Shown: positions 50,786 through 59,910 of the stretch, piece by piece | How positions within the stretch are numbered: position 1 is the first letter of the stretch | How the letters are laid out: each line of letters opens with the position of its first letter | Assembly: GCA_019752015.1 (NCBI GenBank) | Contig: JAIEMQ010000008.1 | Location: 49,632-113,631 of the forward strand | Origin: Cyanobacteriota bacterium | Lineage (GTDB): Bacteria; Acidobacteriota; Vicinamibacteria; Vicinamibacterales; UBA2999 | Length of the DNA: 64,000 nt | Reading direction: 5' to 3' | Notes under the pieces: model-generated | Told to the model about the DNA's origin: nothing | Seen by the model: only the letters and a program-made list of their open reading frames with translations | The model's database searches: none | Made by a program: the position numbers and the translations under genes

Positions 50786-51526
50786 ATGACAGACGTGTCC
50801 TCCCGTTGCGCCGGCAGCCGCAATCTTCTGTTGGCGTCCCTGTCGTCGGACGACTACGCCGCGCTGCGGCCGTTGCTCGAGATCGTCGCCTTGCAGCCGC
50901 AACGCGTCCTCCACAATCCAGGCGAGGCGTCGAAGTACGTCTACTTTCCGCGGAGCGGATTTGTGTCGGTCGCCATCGCGCTGCAAGACGGCTCGATGGT
51001 CGAAGTGGCGCCGATCGGGCGCGAGGGTCTCGCCGGCATCCCGGCCACCGGGCCCGCGCAGACGGCCATGACCAACGCCTTGATCGTGGTGCACGGCGAA
51101 GACGATTGCGCTTACCGGATGCGCATCGATGATTTTCGACGCGAGATGGACAAGTGCGGCCCGTTCGCCGACGTGGTCAACCACTACGGCGAAGCGTTTC
51201 TCGGCGTCGTGATGCAGAACACCTGCTGTAACGCGGCGCATTCGGTCGAGCAGCGGATGGCGAAGTGGCTGCTGATGGCGCATGACCGGCTGGAGACGCC
51301 GCGGTTCCGGATCACGCAGGAGTTTCTGGCGACGCTGCTCGGCGCCACGCGCCAGACCGTCACCGGTGTCGCCGGCGCGTTGCAGAAGAAGCAAGTCATC
51401 GAGTACAGCCGGGGCGAGCTCGAGATTCTCGATCGGGACGGCCTCGAAGCGGCATCGTGCGAGTGCTATCGCGTGTCGACGCGATTGCTGCAGCGGGTCG
51501 CCACGACGCCGGCGGCCGCGAGCTGA
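50786..51526 (+). CDS. Crp/Fnr-family transcription regulator
   Basis: This is a 246-residue regulator with a cyclic-nucleotide-binding-like beta-roll (VLHNPGEASKYVYFPRSGFVS, GSMVEVAPIGREGLAGIPA) and a C-terminal winged helix (FLATLLGATRQTVTGVAGAL as recognition region). The Fnr-type iron-sulphur cysteines at the N-terminus are absent. Several cysteines occur near NTCCNAAHSVEQR, just before the long helix. Its ligand is unknown. A small zinc-ribbon protein frame follows immediately. Confidence 0.9.
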   Translation: MTDVSSRCAGSRNLLLASLSSDDYAALRPLLEIVALQPQRVLHNPGEASKYVYFPRSGFVSVAIALQDGSMVEVAPIGREGLAGIPATGPAQTAMTNALIVVHGEDDCAYRMRIDDFRREMDKCGPFADVVNHYGEAFLGVVMQNTCCNAAHSVEQRMAKWLLMAHDRLETPRFRITQEFLATLLGATRQTVTGVAGALQKKQVIEYSRGELEILDRDGLEAASCECYRVSTRLLQRVATTPAAAS

Positions 51527-51763
51527 TTGTCGGGTTCCCGACAGATCCACGGCAGTCCGATCGTTACACTCGTCAATGTGGTTGACGAAGGGTTCAGTTC
51601 CGATCGCCATTATCCGGTCCGGTGTCCGGCCTGTGGCAGCCTCGCCGGTTTTCCGATCACCGTGCAGACGGTTCGTTCGAGACCGGGCTACATCCGCATC
51701 GACATCTGCTGCCAGGCGTGCAAGGAGAAGTGGTCTCAGGAAGTCGATACCGAACCGCGGTGA
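51527..51763 (+). CDS. small zinc-ribbon protein
   Basis: This is a 78-residue frame with a CPAC pair and a CCQAC pair about 30 residues apart (VRCPACGSLAGFPIT, IDICCQACKEKW), which fits a zinc-ribbon. The frame opens with a TTG directly after the stop of the Crp-type gene; a GTG at 51578 would give a shorter protein. There is no good ribosome site, so either start is uncertain. Its last 28 bases overlap the convergent CheB/CheR fusion gene. Its function is unknown; it may be a partner of the upstream regulator. Confidence 0.5.
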   Translation: MSGSRQIHGSPIVTLVNVVDEGFSSDRHYPVRCPACGSLAGFPITVQTVRSRPGYIRIDICCQACKEKWSQEVDTEPR

Positions 51764-54700
51764 TCGGCGGTCGAATCGGTTGACGCGGCCGACGCCTCCG
51801 GCGCAATCGCCCTGAACAGATCCTCCGGTTGTACGGGTTTCACGAGGTGATAGTCGAAGCCGGCCTCGGCGGTCGCTCGCCGATCGCTGGCCAGTCCGTA
51901 GCCGGTCAACGCAATCAGGCGCAGTCCGGCGTGGCGCGGATTGGCGCGCAGACGCCGCGCCACCTCGAGCCCATCGAGATGCGGCAGTCCGACATCGAGG
52001 ATCACGACATCGGGCGACACCTGATCGATCAGCGCCAGTGCCGCACGGCCGTCAGACGCGCTGTGACAGGATGCGCCCGCGAGCTTCAGCATCGAGCACA
52101 GCATTTCGAGGCTGTCGGCATTGTCTTCGACCACGACGACGGTCGTCCCAGCAGGGATGCCGGCGGCCTTGGACGCATCCCGCTTTTGCTCCTCGGCGGG
52201 AGCAGGCGTCATCGGCAACCTGACCGCGAATTCGCTGCCCTTGCCATCACCGTCGCTATGGGCGGTGACGGTGCCGCCGTGCATTTCCACGAGCGCGCGA
52301 ACCAGCGTCAGTCCGACGCCGAGTCCGCCGTCGGAGTGGTCGAGGGTATGCCTGGCCTGGACGAAGAGGTCGAACACCGCGTCGATCATCGGCGAGGCGA
52401 TGCCGGCGCCGTTGTCGGTGACCCGGACGATCGCCGCGCCGTTGTCGTCGGACGCGGCACTGAGCTTGACGCGCCCGCCGCGCGGCGTGTACTTGATGGC
52501 GTTGCTCAGCAGATTGATCTGCACCTGCTGGAGCCGTGATGCGTCGCCGAAGACCCACAGCGGCTCGGGGCCGAGATCGAGGGTCAGCTCCTGCGCGCGC
52601 TCCCGCGCCTGTGCGCGCACGGCATCGGCGGCCTCCGCTGCGATCAAGCGGAGATCGACGACACGGCGGCGCAGCTCGATCTTGTTCTGCGTGACGCGGC
52701 TGGCGTCGAGCAGGTCGTCGAGCAGCCGCGCCATCTGCCGCGACTGGCGCTCGAGCACGTCGACGGTTCTCGCGTGGCTATGCTTCGCGTCCGTCGCCTT
52801 CAGCATGGCGGTCGCCGAGACGACGGCGCCAAGCGGATTGCGCAGCTCGTGCGACAGCATCGCCAGGAACTGATCGCGCCGGCGCACTTCATCGTCGATC
52901 TTCGCCTTGGCGCGGACCTGCTCGGTCACGTCGCGGAAGATCCCGATCACACCGACGATGGTGTTGCTGCGATCGAGCAGCGGCAGGCGAGTGACCATGT
53001 CCCACGCCTCGCCGCCGTCCTGATCGGCGCGCCGCTCGAGGCGATAGTGCTGCGGCTGGCCGGCGCGCAACACCGCTTCGTCCTCGCGGTGCATGGCCAT
53101 CGCCGCATCCTGTTGCGGCATGTCGAACGCGGTCTTGCCGATGGCATCGGCGACGTCGTCAACACCGAGCCTGGCGGCCATCGCGTGATTGCACCGGATG
53201 AACCGGCCGCGGGCATCCTTGAAGTAGATGGCATCGGGAACCGTGCGCAACAGGCTGTTGAGGAGATAGCGCTCGTGGAACAGCGCATCTTCCGCGGTCT
53301 TCAGGCCGGTGACGTCAATCAGCGTCAGCACGACGCCGTCGACAATGCCCTTGGCGCGATACGGCAGCACGCGCAGGAAGAACGACTTGCCGTGCAGGTC
53401 CATGAGATCGCGCTCGATCGCTGCTCCCGAGCTCAGCACGCGCTTCAAGTCGTCGACCAGACCCGGGTGCCGCATCTTCGGTGCAAATGTCTCGATCGAT
53501 CGGCCGACGTCGTGCGGCAACAGTCCGAACGTTTCCGTGACCTGTGGCGTGAACTTGCGAATCCGCAGCTGGCCGTCGAGGAAGATCGTCCCGATCTCCG
53601 TGCTGGCCAGCAGGTTGTCCATGTCGTTGGTCAACTCGGTCAGCTCGGCGATCTTGCGCTGATACTCGGCGTTGACCGTGTAGAGCTCCTCGTTGACGCT
53701 CTGCAGTTCTTCGTTGGTGCTCTGCAGCTCCTCGTTCGACGACTGCAGCTCTTCGTTCGAGGCCTGCAGCTCTTCGTTGCTCGCCTCGAGCTGCTCGATC
53801 GCCGCCTGCAGGCTTTCCTTCGTCGTCCCCAACTCCGCTTCGAGCGCGGCCAGCTGCTGCTGCGACACCTGGTCGACGTCGATCTGAATCGACGGCGCCG
53901 ATGCCGCCCTGGCCTGGGCCTCCTGGGCTTCGAACGACACCACCACGTGTCGCGCGCTCGGCGCCCGTCCGGCGATGGCGCGAACCGTGACGCGATACAG
54001 CTGATCGTCGGGCCGCACCCGAACACCGTTGAACACCACCGGCGCCCGCTCCGCCAGCGCGCGCTTCAGGCCGCCGGTAATGATCATCTTGAGGTCGGTG
54101 TCCACGAGGTCGAGCACGTCGAGGCTCTGACGTCCGTCGCGGACGCGAAGGAAATGCGCCGCGCCGCCTAACGCATGAACGAGCTCGCCGCGCTCGGTCA
54201 GCAGCAGACTGGGCGGCATGGTTTCTTCGAGCAGCGCGTCGTACACCGAGAGCAGCTGCCCGAGAGAGTGTTTGGCCGGAGCCACCACCGATGGCACGGC
54301 AAGGCGCGTGTTGACGGCCACCGTCGATCGACGCCGGGCATCGACGGGCGTCCGGACCTCGAGTCCCTTCCGATACAGCTGCCAGTGTTTGTCGATGATC
54401 TCGAAGCCATCGGCCAGCGGGCCGAGGGATTCGGACGGGCCGAGCAACAGCACGCCCCCCTGGTTCAGCGCGAAATGAAAGAACGACAGGACGCGCTGCT
54501 GCGCCGGCGGCTGCAGATAGATCAGCAGGTTGCGGCAGCTGATCAGGTCGACGCGCGTGAACGGCGCATCCTTGATCACGTTGTGTTGCGCGAACACCAC
54601 CATCTGCCGCAGCTCGGGCACCACCTGGTAGGTGTTGCCGTTCTGCATGAAGTAGCGCGCCAGGCGATCGGCGGAAACGTTGGCGAGCGCTTCCTCGGTG

Positions 54701-55767
54701 TAGATGCCGAGGGTGGCGTGTTCGAGCGAGCCGCGGTGCACATCGGTCGCGAAGATCTTGATCGGCCGCTCGCCGTATTTCGCGCACAGCTCCTGCAGCA
54801 CAATCGCCAGAGAGTAGGCCTCCTCGCCGGTGGCGCAGCCCGCGACCCAGAGACGCAGCGGCGCGGTGCGCGGCTCGCGAGCGAGCAGCTCCGGCAGGAT
54901 CCGCTGTTCGAGCAGCGCGAAGGCGTCGGGATCGCGGAAGAAACGCGTGACGCCGATTAACAGGTCGCGATAGAGGGCGTCGAGCTCGTCGCGCTCCGAT
55001 CGCAGGCGCGTCAGGTATTCGTCCACGTTCCGCACTTGCGCCAATCCGAGCCGGCGCTCAATCCGGCGCGTCACGGTACTGGGCTTGTAATGATTGAAGT
55101 CGAGGCCGAACTCCGTCTCGAGCACGCCGTACAACGCGTCGAGCCCGCGCGCGGGCTCCGGTTCGGGCTCGATCTTGTGCGGCGCCTCCGTCAACGACCC
55201 CGCCGCGCGCTCGAGGAGGACCCGCGGCATGTCCTCGGGACGGAGCGTGTGATCGACAATGCCGGTCTCAATCGCCGCCCTGGGCATGCCGTCGAACTGC
55301 GCCGTTTCGAGATCCTGGACCAGCACGAGGCCGCCGGTTTCGTGGACGTGCGAAATGCCGCGTGAACCGTCGCTGCCGCCGCCGGACAACACGATCGCGA
55401 CCGCCTTCGATCCGTAATCCTGCGCGAGGGATCGGAAGAACACGTCGATCGGCAGCGTCAGCTCCTGCTGGCGCCCGCGCTCGCTCAGCAGCAGGCGCTC
55501 GCCTGAGACGATCATTTCCTTCTTCGCGGGTATCAGATAGATGTGGTCCGCTTCGACCGGCATCCCGTCTTCGACGAGGTGGATGGGCAGCGGTGTGTGC
55601 CGGGCGAGCAACTCGTCCATCAGACTCTTGAAGTCGGGCGACAGGTGCTGGACGATGACGAACGCCATCCCGGTATCTTTGGGAAGGTTTTCGAAGAACC
55701 TGACGAGCGGGTCGAGCCCGCCCGCTGACGCGCCGATGCCGACGACGAAGCGGGGCCTTTCCATCAC
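51736..55767 (-). CDS. CheB-CheR-PAS-histidine kinase-receiver fusion
   Basis: This is a 1343-residue signalling protein. Residues 1-190 are a CheB methylesterase domain with Ser14 (GASAGG), His41 (VQHLSP) and Asp133 (GGGSDGSRG), but no receiver in front. Residues 210-480 are a CheR methyltransferase ([44 protein letters not shown]). At 640-720 is a long coiled coil built of [14 protein letters not shown] heptads. Two PAS domains follow (about 730-850 and 860-980), then HisKA ([16 protein letters not shown]), ATPase boxes ([18 protein letters not shown]) and a C-terminal receiver ([29 protein letters not shown]). It probably senses through PAS and signals by phosphotransfer and methylation. 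The second ATG (55764) is an equal start. Confidence 0.93.
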   Translation of the reverse strand: MMERPRFVVGIGASAGGLDPLVRFFENLPKDTGMAFVIVQHLSPDFKSLMDELLARHTPLPIHLVEDGMPVEADHIYLIPAKKEMIVSGERLLLSERGRQQELTLPIDVFFRSLAQDYGSKAVAIVLSGGGSDGSRGISHVHETGGLVLVQDLETAQFDGMPRAAIETGIVDHTLRPEDMPRVLLERAAGSLTEAPHKIEPEPEPARGLDALYGVLETEFGLDFNHYKPSTVTRRIERRLGLAQVRNVDEYLTRLRSERDELDALYRDLLIGVTRFFRDPDAFALLEQRILPELLAREPRTAPLRLWVAGCATGEEAYSLAIVLQELCAKYGERPIKIFATDVHRGSLEHATLGIYTEEALANVSADRLARYFMQNGNTYQVVPELRQMVVFAQHNVIKDAPFTRVDLISCRNLLIYLQPPAQQRVLSFFHFALNQGGVLLLGPSESLGPLADGFEIIDKHWQLYRKGLEVRTPVDARRRSTVAVNTRLAVPSVVAPAKHSLGQLLSVYDALLEETMPPSLLLTERGELVHALGGAAHFLRVRDGRQSLDVLDLVDTDLKMIITGGLKRALAERAPVVFNGVRVRPDDQLYRVTVRAIAGRAPSARHVVVSFEAQEAQARAASAPSIQIDVDQVSQQQLAALEAELGTTKESLQAAIEQLEASNEELQASNEELQSSNEELQSTNEELQSVNEELYTVNAEYQRKIAELTELTNDMDNLLASTEIGTIFLDGQLRIRKFTPQVTETFGLLPHDVGRSIETFAPKMRHPGLVDDLKRVLSSGAAIERDLMDLHGKSFFLRVLPYRAKGIVDGVVLTLIDVTGLKTAEDALFHERYLLNSLLRTVPDAIYFKDARGRFIRCNHAMAARLGVDDVADAIGKTAFDMPQQDAAMAMHREDEAVLRAGQPQHYRLERRADQDGGEAWDMVTRLPLLDRSNTIVGVIGIFRDVTEQVRAKAKIDDEVRRRDQFLAMLSHELRNPLGAVVSATAMLKATDAKHSHARTVDVLERQSRQMARLLDDLLDASRVTQNKIELRRRVVDLRLIAAEAADAVRAQARERAQELTLDLGPEPLWVFGDASRLQQVQINLLSNAIKYTPRGGRVKLSAASDDNGAAIVRVTDNGAGIASPMIDAVFDLFVQARHTLDHSDGGLGVGLTLVRALVEMHGGTVTAHSDGDGKGSEFAVRLPMTPAPAEEQKRDASKAAGIPAGTTVVVVEDNADSLEMLCSMLKLAGASCHSASDGRAALALIDQVSPDVVILDVGLPHLDGLEVARRLRANPRHAGLRLIALTGYGLASDRRATAEAGFDYHLVKPVQPEDLFRAIAPEASAASTDSTADHRGSVSTS

Positions 55768-55994
55768 ATTTTCCTACCGTGCCTCGATAGGCAAATGGCG
55801 TACCTCAACCGGCGCGGTTGCACGGGCTTCGAGCCAGCGAAAATTTCGCGGGGTCCGGCCCGTTTCCCGAAATCGGGTCTTTACCGTAGGTCAGCCGTTA
55901 CCCAATCGCGTCCATCGATTGCTCAATTGATGCGCGGGCGAGCCGAGGCCGGAAAAGGGGAGTCGCGCGGTTTGCGTTAGCTTGTACTTGACGC
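55768..55994. other. leader of the CheB-CheR fusion gene
   Basis: No gene is seen. On the minus strand this stretch precedes the fusion gene and contains several short stems, among them TGCCT-ATCG-AGGCA just before the ribosome site (55780-55793), a GCGAAA/TTTCGC palindrome and ACCCGATTTCGGG. It could be a structured leader, but I recognise no known riboswitch class. Confidence 0.3.
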
Positions 55995-56333
55995 TCAAGC
56001 GGCTCGAGCAGAAGAAGCTCGGGTCGTCCCGTCGCGGAGAGCCGACGGCGGAGCGCGGCGGACGGGCCAAGACCATTTCCGCGTCATCGACGACGGCGTA
56101 TCGAGCAGCCCGAGAATCGACAGGAATGTGGATTTACCGCAGCCTGACGGCCCCGACACCGCCACGTATTCCCCACGCGCGATGTCGACAGTCACGTCGT
56201 CCAGCGCACGCGTGTCCTCATCGGCATCGCCCTTGAAGATCCGGCTGATGTGCTCCAGCCGGATCACCGGCATGTTCTCATCCGCCGGCAGTTCCGCGGC
56301 CGGCTCTGCTTCGCGCCTTCGCCACCAGGGCAT
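55995..56333 (-). pseudogene. ABC transporter ATPase (MacB/LolD type), N-terminal fragment
   Basis: The ATG at 56333 begins an ABC ATPase: MPVIRLEHISRIFKG, TRALDDVTVDIARGEYVAVS and the Walker A loop GPSGCGKSTFLSILGLLDTP. After this the reading becomes Arg/Ser-rich and unrelated. Q-loop, signature motif and Walker B are all missing. It is therefore a remnant of about 85 native residues, of the type that normally precedes permeases like the one at 26552-28126. Confidence 0.8.
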
Positions 56334-56420
56334 ATCCGTCTTATAGACGGATCCAGTGGCGAAAAGGTCCCCCTTTGCACTGGCAGATCTTCTGCATCGA
56401 CCCCCGGATGGAGGGGAACT

Positions 56421-56873
56421 GTGGAGAAACGAACACTGATTTGTGCGGCCGTGGCGCTCAACCTGGCCACTGGCGTGGCCTGCTCGAACCTTCGCGGCGA
56501 GGAGACGGTGACCGTGGCCGGCTGTTTGAGCGCGGCGGAAGATGGCCGCTTCGCCTTGACGGCCGCGCCGGACGCCGCGGTGGCAACCGCCGCGCGCGCG
56601 ATGGACAATGAGCGCGATACGCACACGTACGTGCTGATCGGCGGCGACAATCTGCAGGCCCACCTCGGCAAGCGCGTTGAGGTCGTCGGAACGGTGAGCG
56701 GCAAGACGCAGGATTTCGAGCGCGAGGCGACCAAGAAGACCGAGGCGGCTCCGGCCGCGAGCGGCGGCGATACGCCGACCGTGAAGACCAGGGAAGACAT
56801 CGACGTCGAAGTGCGGCAGCTGACTGTTCGCGAAGTCCGCGACGTCGCGCCGACCTGCGTCGTCAATCCGTAA
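56421..56873 (+). CDS. small lipoprotein-like OB-fold protein
   Basis: This is a 150-residue exported protein. GTG at 56421 has GAGGGG upstream. The signal ends in a lipobox-like VAC. The body has VTVAGCLSAAEDGRFALTAA, YVLIGGDNLQAHLGKRVEVVGTV (split here) and a late TVREVRDVAPTCVVNP. The order of motifs (VxGC, FxLT, YxLxGG, HxGxxVxxxGTV, final Cys) matches the Met-rich protein at 42690-43121, so they form a small family. Two conserved cysteines may pair. The function is unknown. Confidence 0.75.
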   Translation: MEKRTLICAAVALNLATGVACSNLRGEETVTVAGCLSAAEDGRFALTAAPDAAVATAARAMDNERDTHTYVLIGGDNLQAHLGKRVEVVGTVSGKTQDFEREATKKTEAAPAASGGDTPTVKTREDIDVEVRQLTVREVRDVAPTCVVNP

Positions 56874-56905
56874 GGCTTGCCCTCCGTAGCCTTGGCGAAG
56901 GAGGG

Positions 56906-57238
56906 TCACCAGGCCTGGCGGTCGGCGACCATCACGCTGCGCGCGCCGCGCTGGGCCTTCGATCGATACATCGCTTCATCCGCCAGCTTCACCGCCTCGT
57001 CCGGGTTGCCGCCCGGGTCGAGGCGGCTGACGCCGTACGAAAACCGGATCGGCAATTCGCGGGACGCCGTCACGCGGAGGCGATTGCGCAACTCCGAGAT
57101 ACGCTCCTCGATCGCGATCTCAGTGGTGCCCCTGGCGACGACGAGAAATTCGTCGCCGGCGTAGCGGACGATCGCATCGGTTGGCGCCGACGTCGCGGCG
57201 AGGCCCCAGATGCTCAACTGGTAGAGGAACAGTTCCAC
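56906..57238 (-). pseudogene. diguanylate cyclase (GGDEF) fragment
   Basis: This is a 110-residue frame with the second half of a GGDEF domain: IVRYAGDEFLVVARG in place of RxGGDEF, and then FSYGVSRLDPGGNPDEAVKLADEAMYRSK, which matches the domain end (read in two pieces). The first Gly of the signature is Ala, and the first half of the domain and any sensor are missing. An ATG at 57238 is present, but the product cannot form a full cyclase. Confidence 0.7.
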
Positions 57239-57263
57239 GCTTCGGTGGAGATACTATCAAGCC

Positions 57264-58058
57264 ATGCAGAAGAGAAAAATGCTCATTACCGGCGGCAGCC
57301 AGGGAATTGGCGCCGCAATTGTTCAACACGCGAGAAAATCCGGCCACGACGTGGTGTTCACGGGCCGGAATGACGCTCATATCCAGGAGACCGCGGCGAA
57401 GACCGGCGCGCACGGCATCAAGGCCGACGTGTCGTCCGACGCCGACAACCAGCGCGTCGTCGACGAGGCGCTGAAGAAGATGGGCGGCATCGACGTGCTG
57501 ATCAACAACGCGGCGTTCGGCTACAACGCGGAGATCGGATCGCTCGACGTCAACGCGATGCGAACGCTGTTCGCGACCAACGTGTTCGGCGCCGTCGATC
57601 TCACCAATCGCGTCGTGCCTCACATGACATCAAAAGCCGACGGCGACATCGTCAACATCGCGTCCACGTCGGGCATGAAAGGCGCGAAGGGCGCCACGGT
57701 GTATGCCGGCAGCAAGTGGGCGATGCGCGGCATCACGCAGTGCTGGCAGGCGGATCTTCGGCCGCACGGGATTCGCGTGATCTGTATCTGCCCGTCGGAA
57801 GTGCAAACGAACTGGATGGGCAAGACCGGGCGGAACAACCCGAACAAGCTCTACGCGGAGGACATTGCCGCGACGATCATGGCCGGCCTCGAGATGCCGC
57901 GGCGCGTGCTGTGGACCGAGCTCGCGGTGTTTCGCGAACAATCCGTGGAAGGAAGATTAGGTGCCTGGGTGCCTGGGTGCCTGGGTGCCTGGGTGCCTGG
58001 GTGCCTGGGTGCCTTAGGTGCGGGATCGATTGAACGCGAACAACGCGTGATCCGGTGA
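57264..58058 (+). CDS. short-chain dehydrogenase/reductase with repeat-encoded tail
   Basis: This is an SDR oxidoreductase of 264 residues. The NAD(P) loop GGSQGIG is at 10-16, the NNAAF motif near 81-85, and the catalytic residues are Ser134/136, Tyr147 and Lys151 (YAGSK). The final 30 residues (GAWVPGCLGAWVPGCLGALG) come from an 8-bp tandem repeat at 57962-58009 and lie beyond the usual end of the fold. The frame then runs into the end of the convergent FAD-oxidase gene. Loss or gain of repeat units would change the C-terminus. The substrate is unknown. Confidence 0.88.
   Translation: MQKRKMLITGGSQGIGAAIVQHARKSGHDVVFTGRNDAHIQETAAKTGAHGIKADVSSDADNQRVVDEALKKMGGIDVLINNAAFGYNAEIGSLDVNAMRTLFATNVFGAVDLTNRVVPHMTSKADGDIVNIASTSGMKGAKGATVYAGSKWAMRGITQCWQADLRPHGIRVICICPSEVQTNWMGKTGRNNPNKLYAEDIAATIMAGLEMPRRVLWTELAVFREQSVEGRLGAWVPGCLGAWVPGCLGALGAGSIEREQRVIR
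57962..58009 (+). repeat. 8-bp tandem repeat, six units
   Basis: The unit TGCCTGGG occurs six times in a row and is flanked on both sides by TTAGGTGC-type sequence. It lies inside the 3' end of the SDR frame and just after the stop of the convergent gene. Unit length is not a multiple of three, so copy number changes the SDR reading frame. Confidence 0.95.
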
Positions 58059-59249
58059 TGTCACGCCGCGCCATTGCTCGACGAGAATCCTGGCGGCGAG
58101 GGCGGCGAAGGTCATGCCGTTGCCGCCATAGCCGAGCGCGAAGGCGTGTTTCGGGTAGCGACGATGAGGGCCGATGTAGGGGAGGCTGTCGGGCGTCATC
58201 GCGAACAGTCCTTCCCAGGATCGATCGATGCCGACGTCGCGCAGCACCGGATACAACGCTTCGAAATAATCGCGCAGCGCTGCAGTCGCTTCAGCGAACT
58301 GCAGTCCGCGTCTTGCGCCGGGCTTGACGGGATGATCTTCACCGCCGAGCAGCAGCCGATGATCGGGCGTCCAGCGAACGTAATGATACGGACGCTCGGT
58401 GTCCCACAACATCACCTTGCCCAGGCCGATCCGCTTTCGCGCCGGCGCGCCAATTCGATTGGTCGCGAGCACGTAGGTATGGCGCATCCGGAATTTTCCG
58501 GCGAGAGGACGAAAGTACTTCGTCGCGTATCCAGTGGCGATCACGACCTGCGCCGCATCGATCGTGCCGCTTGACGAATACAATCGCACGCCGTCGCCGA
58601 CCGGGCGGATGCGAGTGATCGTCGATCGCTCGAATATCGAGGCGCCCTGTCTGGCGGCGGCATCGATCAGCCCGATACACGCCTGCAGCGGATTCAGTTG
58701 CGCGTTGCCGCTGGTGCGAATCGCGCCGCCCATGCCGTGAATGCCGCTGGCGCGAGCCAGGGCGCGCGCGTCGAGCCACTTGCCGCCAAGGCCGGCGTCG
58801 CGGCGCTTGCGCAGCTCGCGCTGCAACAGGCGCGCGCGGTCCGCATCGAGCGTGTAATACAACGAGTCGCGCTCGACGAGGTCGCAGTCGATCCGGCAGC
58901 GCCTGATCGTGTCCATGAAATCGCGAGCGGCTTCCTGGCCCAGCTGCCAGATGCGCGTGCCGCGCTTGCGGCCGTAACGCCGGCTGAGGGCTCCCAGATC
59001 GTGATCGGGCTCCTGCAGCAGCAGCGCAGTGCTCGCCGCGGTGCTGCCTTGACCAACGCGTGCGCCGTCGATCACCGCCACGTTCACGCCTTCGCGGGTG
59101 AACGCCTCGGCGATCATGGCGCCGGTCATGCCGCCGCCGACGATCGCGACTTCGGTCTTGTGATCTCCGCGCAGGATTGGGAAGCGGGCCGCCGGTTTCT
59201 TTCGTCCCAGCCAAATTGTGCCGCCGCGCCTCAGAACCGGCTTTCTCAT
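58014..59249 (-). CDS. FAD-dependent oxidoreductase (DAO/glycine-oxidase type)
   Basis: This is a flavoprotein of 411 residues of the D-amino-acid oxidase family. The dinucleotide-binding loop VAIVGGGMTGAMIAEAF stands near residue 33, followed by a second FAD motif region (VVIATGYATKYF) and the C-terminal GYGGNGMTFA loop that closes the FAD site. An N-terminal stretch of 30 residues before the fold (GTIWLGRKKPAARFPILRG) is typical of the gamma-glutamylputrescine-oxidase-like group. The substrate is probably an amine or amino acid. The stop lies directly next to the 8-bp tandem repeat. Confidence 0.9.
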   Translation of the reverse strand: MRKPVLRRGGTIWLGRKKPAARFPILRGDHKTEVAIVGGGMTGAMIAEAFTREGVNVAVIDGARVGQGSTAASTALLLQEPDHDLGALSRRYGRKRGTRIWQLGQEAARDFMDTIRRCRIDCDLVERDSLYYTLDADRARLLQRELRKRRDAGLGGKWLDARALARASGIHGMGGAIRTSGNAQLNPLQACIGLIDAAARQGASIFERSTITRIRPVGDGVRLYSSSGTIDAAQVVIATGYATKYFRPLAGKFRMRHTYVLATNRIGAPARKRIGLGKVMLWDTERPYHYVRWTPDHRLLLGGEDHPVKPGARRGLQFAEATAALRDYFEALYPVLRDVGIDRSWEGLFAMTPDSLPYIGPHRRYPKHAFALGYGGNGMTFAALAARILVEQWRGVTSPDHALFAFNRSRT

Positions 59250-59278
59250 CTATATAGTGCGTTGCACACGCAATGCCA

Positions 59279-59367
59279 CCCGGGGACGGCGGACACCTGA
59301 CCGGGGAACGGACATCTGCCGGGGGGCGGAATTCAGCCGGGGACACGGAGTTCAGCCGGGGAAATTC
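59279..59367 (-). repeat. cluster of short GC-rich repeats
   Basis: Four or five units of the form GCCGGGG-n-CGGAATTCA or CGGAGTTCA stand in tandem between the oxidase and the four-helix-bundle gene. They are the reverse complement of the units at 59820-59896 and 61684-61712. Confidence 0.8.
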
Positions 59368-59725
59368 AATCCAGCGAGTCGAACAGCTTCTCCAATAGCG
59401 GCCCCACTCTGTTTAGCAACACCACGGTGTGCTCGCACTTGTTCCGGTCGAGAAGCGAGTTTCGAAAACAGATCTCCAGCTGCGTTTCGAGTTCCGCGTG
59501 CGAACCCATCGCGATCGACACGTGGTTCTGGTAAGCAGCTCGGCGCCGCTTTCTCTTCCAGCCTTCGGCCACGTGTGACGGAATCGATACCGCGGCGCGA
59601 TTGATTTGTCGCTTGAGATCGAACTCGATGCGCGGGATCGATCGTGATGTCGCGAACACGCTATCGACGAGATTCATCGCGATATTCCATGCATCCAGTT
59701 GGCGGAACGAAGTGATGTGATTCAT
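59366..59725 (-). CDS. four-helix-bundle protein (23S rRNA intervening-sequence type)
   Basis: This is a 119-residue helical protein of the IVS/four-helix-bundle family. Conserved features are FRQLDAWNIAMNLVDSVF at the start, LKRQINRAAVSIPSHVAEGW with the SI-N/S-AEG motif, and the helix SHAELETQLEICFR. Members are encoded in rRNA intervening sequences and elsewhere in chromosomes; their role is unknown. Start and length fit the family. It stands between two clusters of the short repeat. Confidence 0.9.
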   Translation of the reverse strand: MNHITSFRQLDAWNIAMNLVDSVFATSRSIPRIEFDLKRQINRAAVSIPSHVAEGWKRKRRRAAYQNHVSIAMGSHAELETQLEICFRNSLLDRNKCEHTVVLLNRVGPLLEKLFDSLD

Positions 59726-59819
59726 GCGGAGCGGAATGGCATAGGCGATGCCATCGTCTTAGGCCCGAGAATCTCGAATGACGTCTTGAAATCGAGGGAA
59801 CACTCTTCCCGCGTGAGTA

Positions 59820-59896
59820 ATGAATTCCCCGCTGATCCCGCCGCCCCGGCTGAACTCCGTCCCCCGGTTGAACTCCGTCCCCCCGGCAGAATTCCG
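59820..59896 (+). repeat. cluster of short GC-rich repeats
   Basis: Three units with TGAACTCCGTCCCCC or GAATTCCGTATAC and CCCGGC lie directly before the hydrolase gene. The last unit reaches within 15 bases of its start, so the cluster is part of the upstream region. Confidence 0.8.
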
Positions 59897-59910
59897 TATA
59901 CTCTCCCGTC

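Noticed and set aside
52774..54171. 465-codon plus-strand frame inside the CheB-CheR fusion
   Set aside because: Shadow of the coiled-coil and PAS coding region; its Leu/Arg/Gln-rich repeats mirror the antisense of the heptads.
55768..55994. tRNA or known riboswitch in the leader of the CheB-CheR fusion
   Set aside because: The stems do not form a cloverleaf, and no conserved core of a riboswitch class that I know is present.
57962..58009. CRISPR or REP array
   Set aside because: The unit is 8 bp without spacers; it is a simple tandem repeat.
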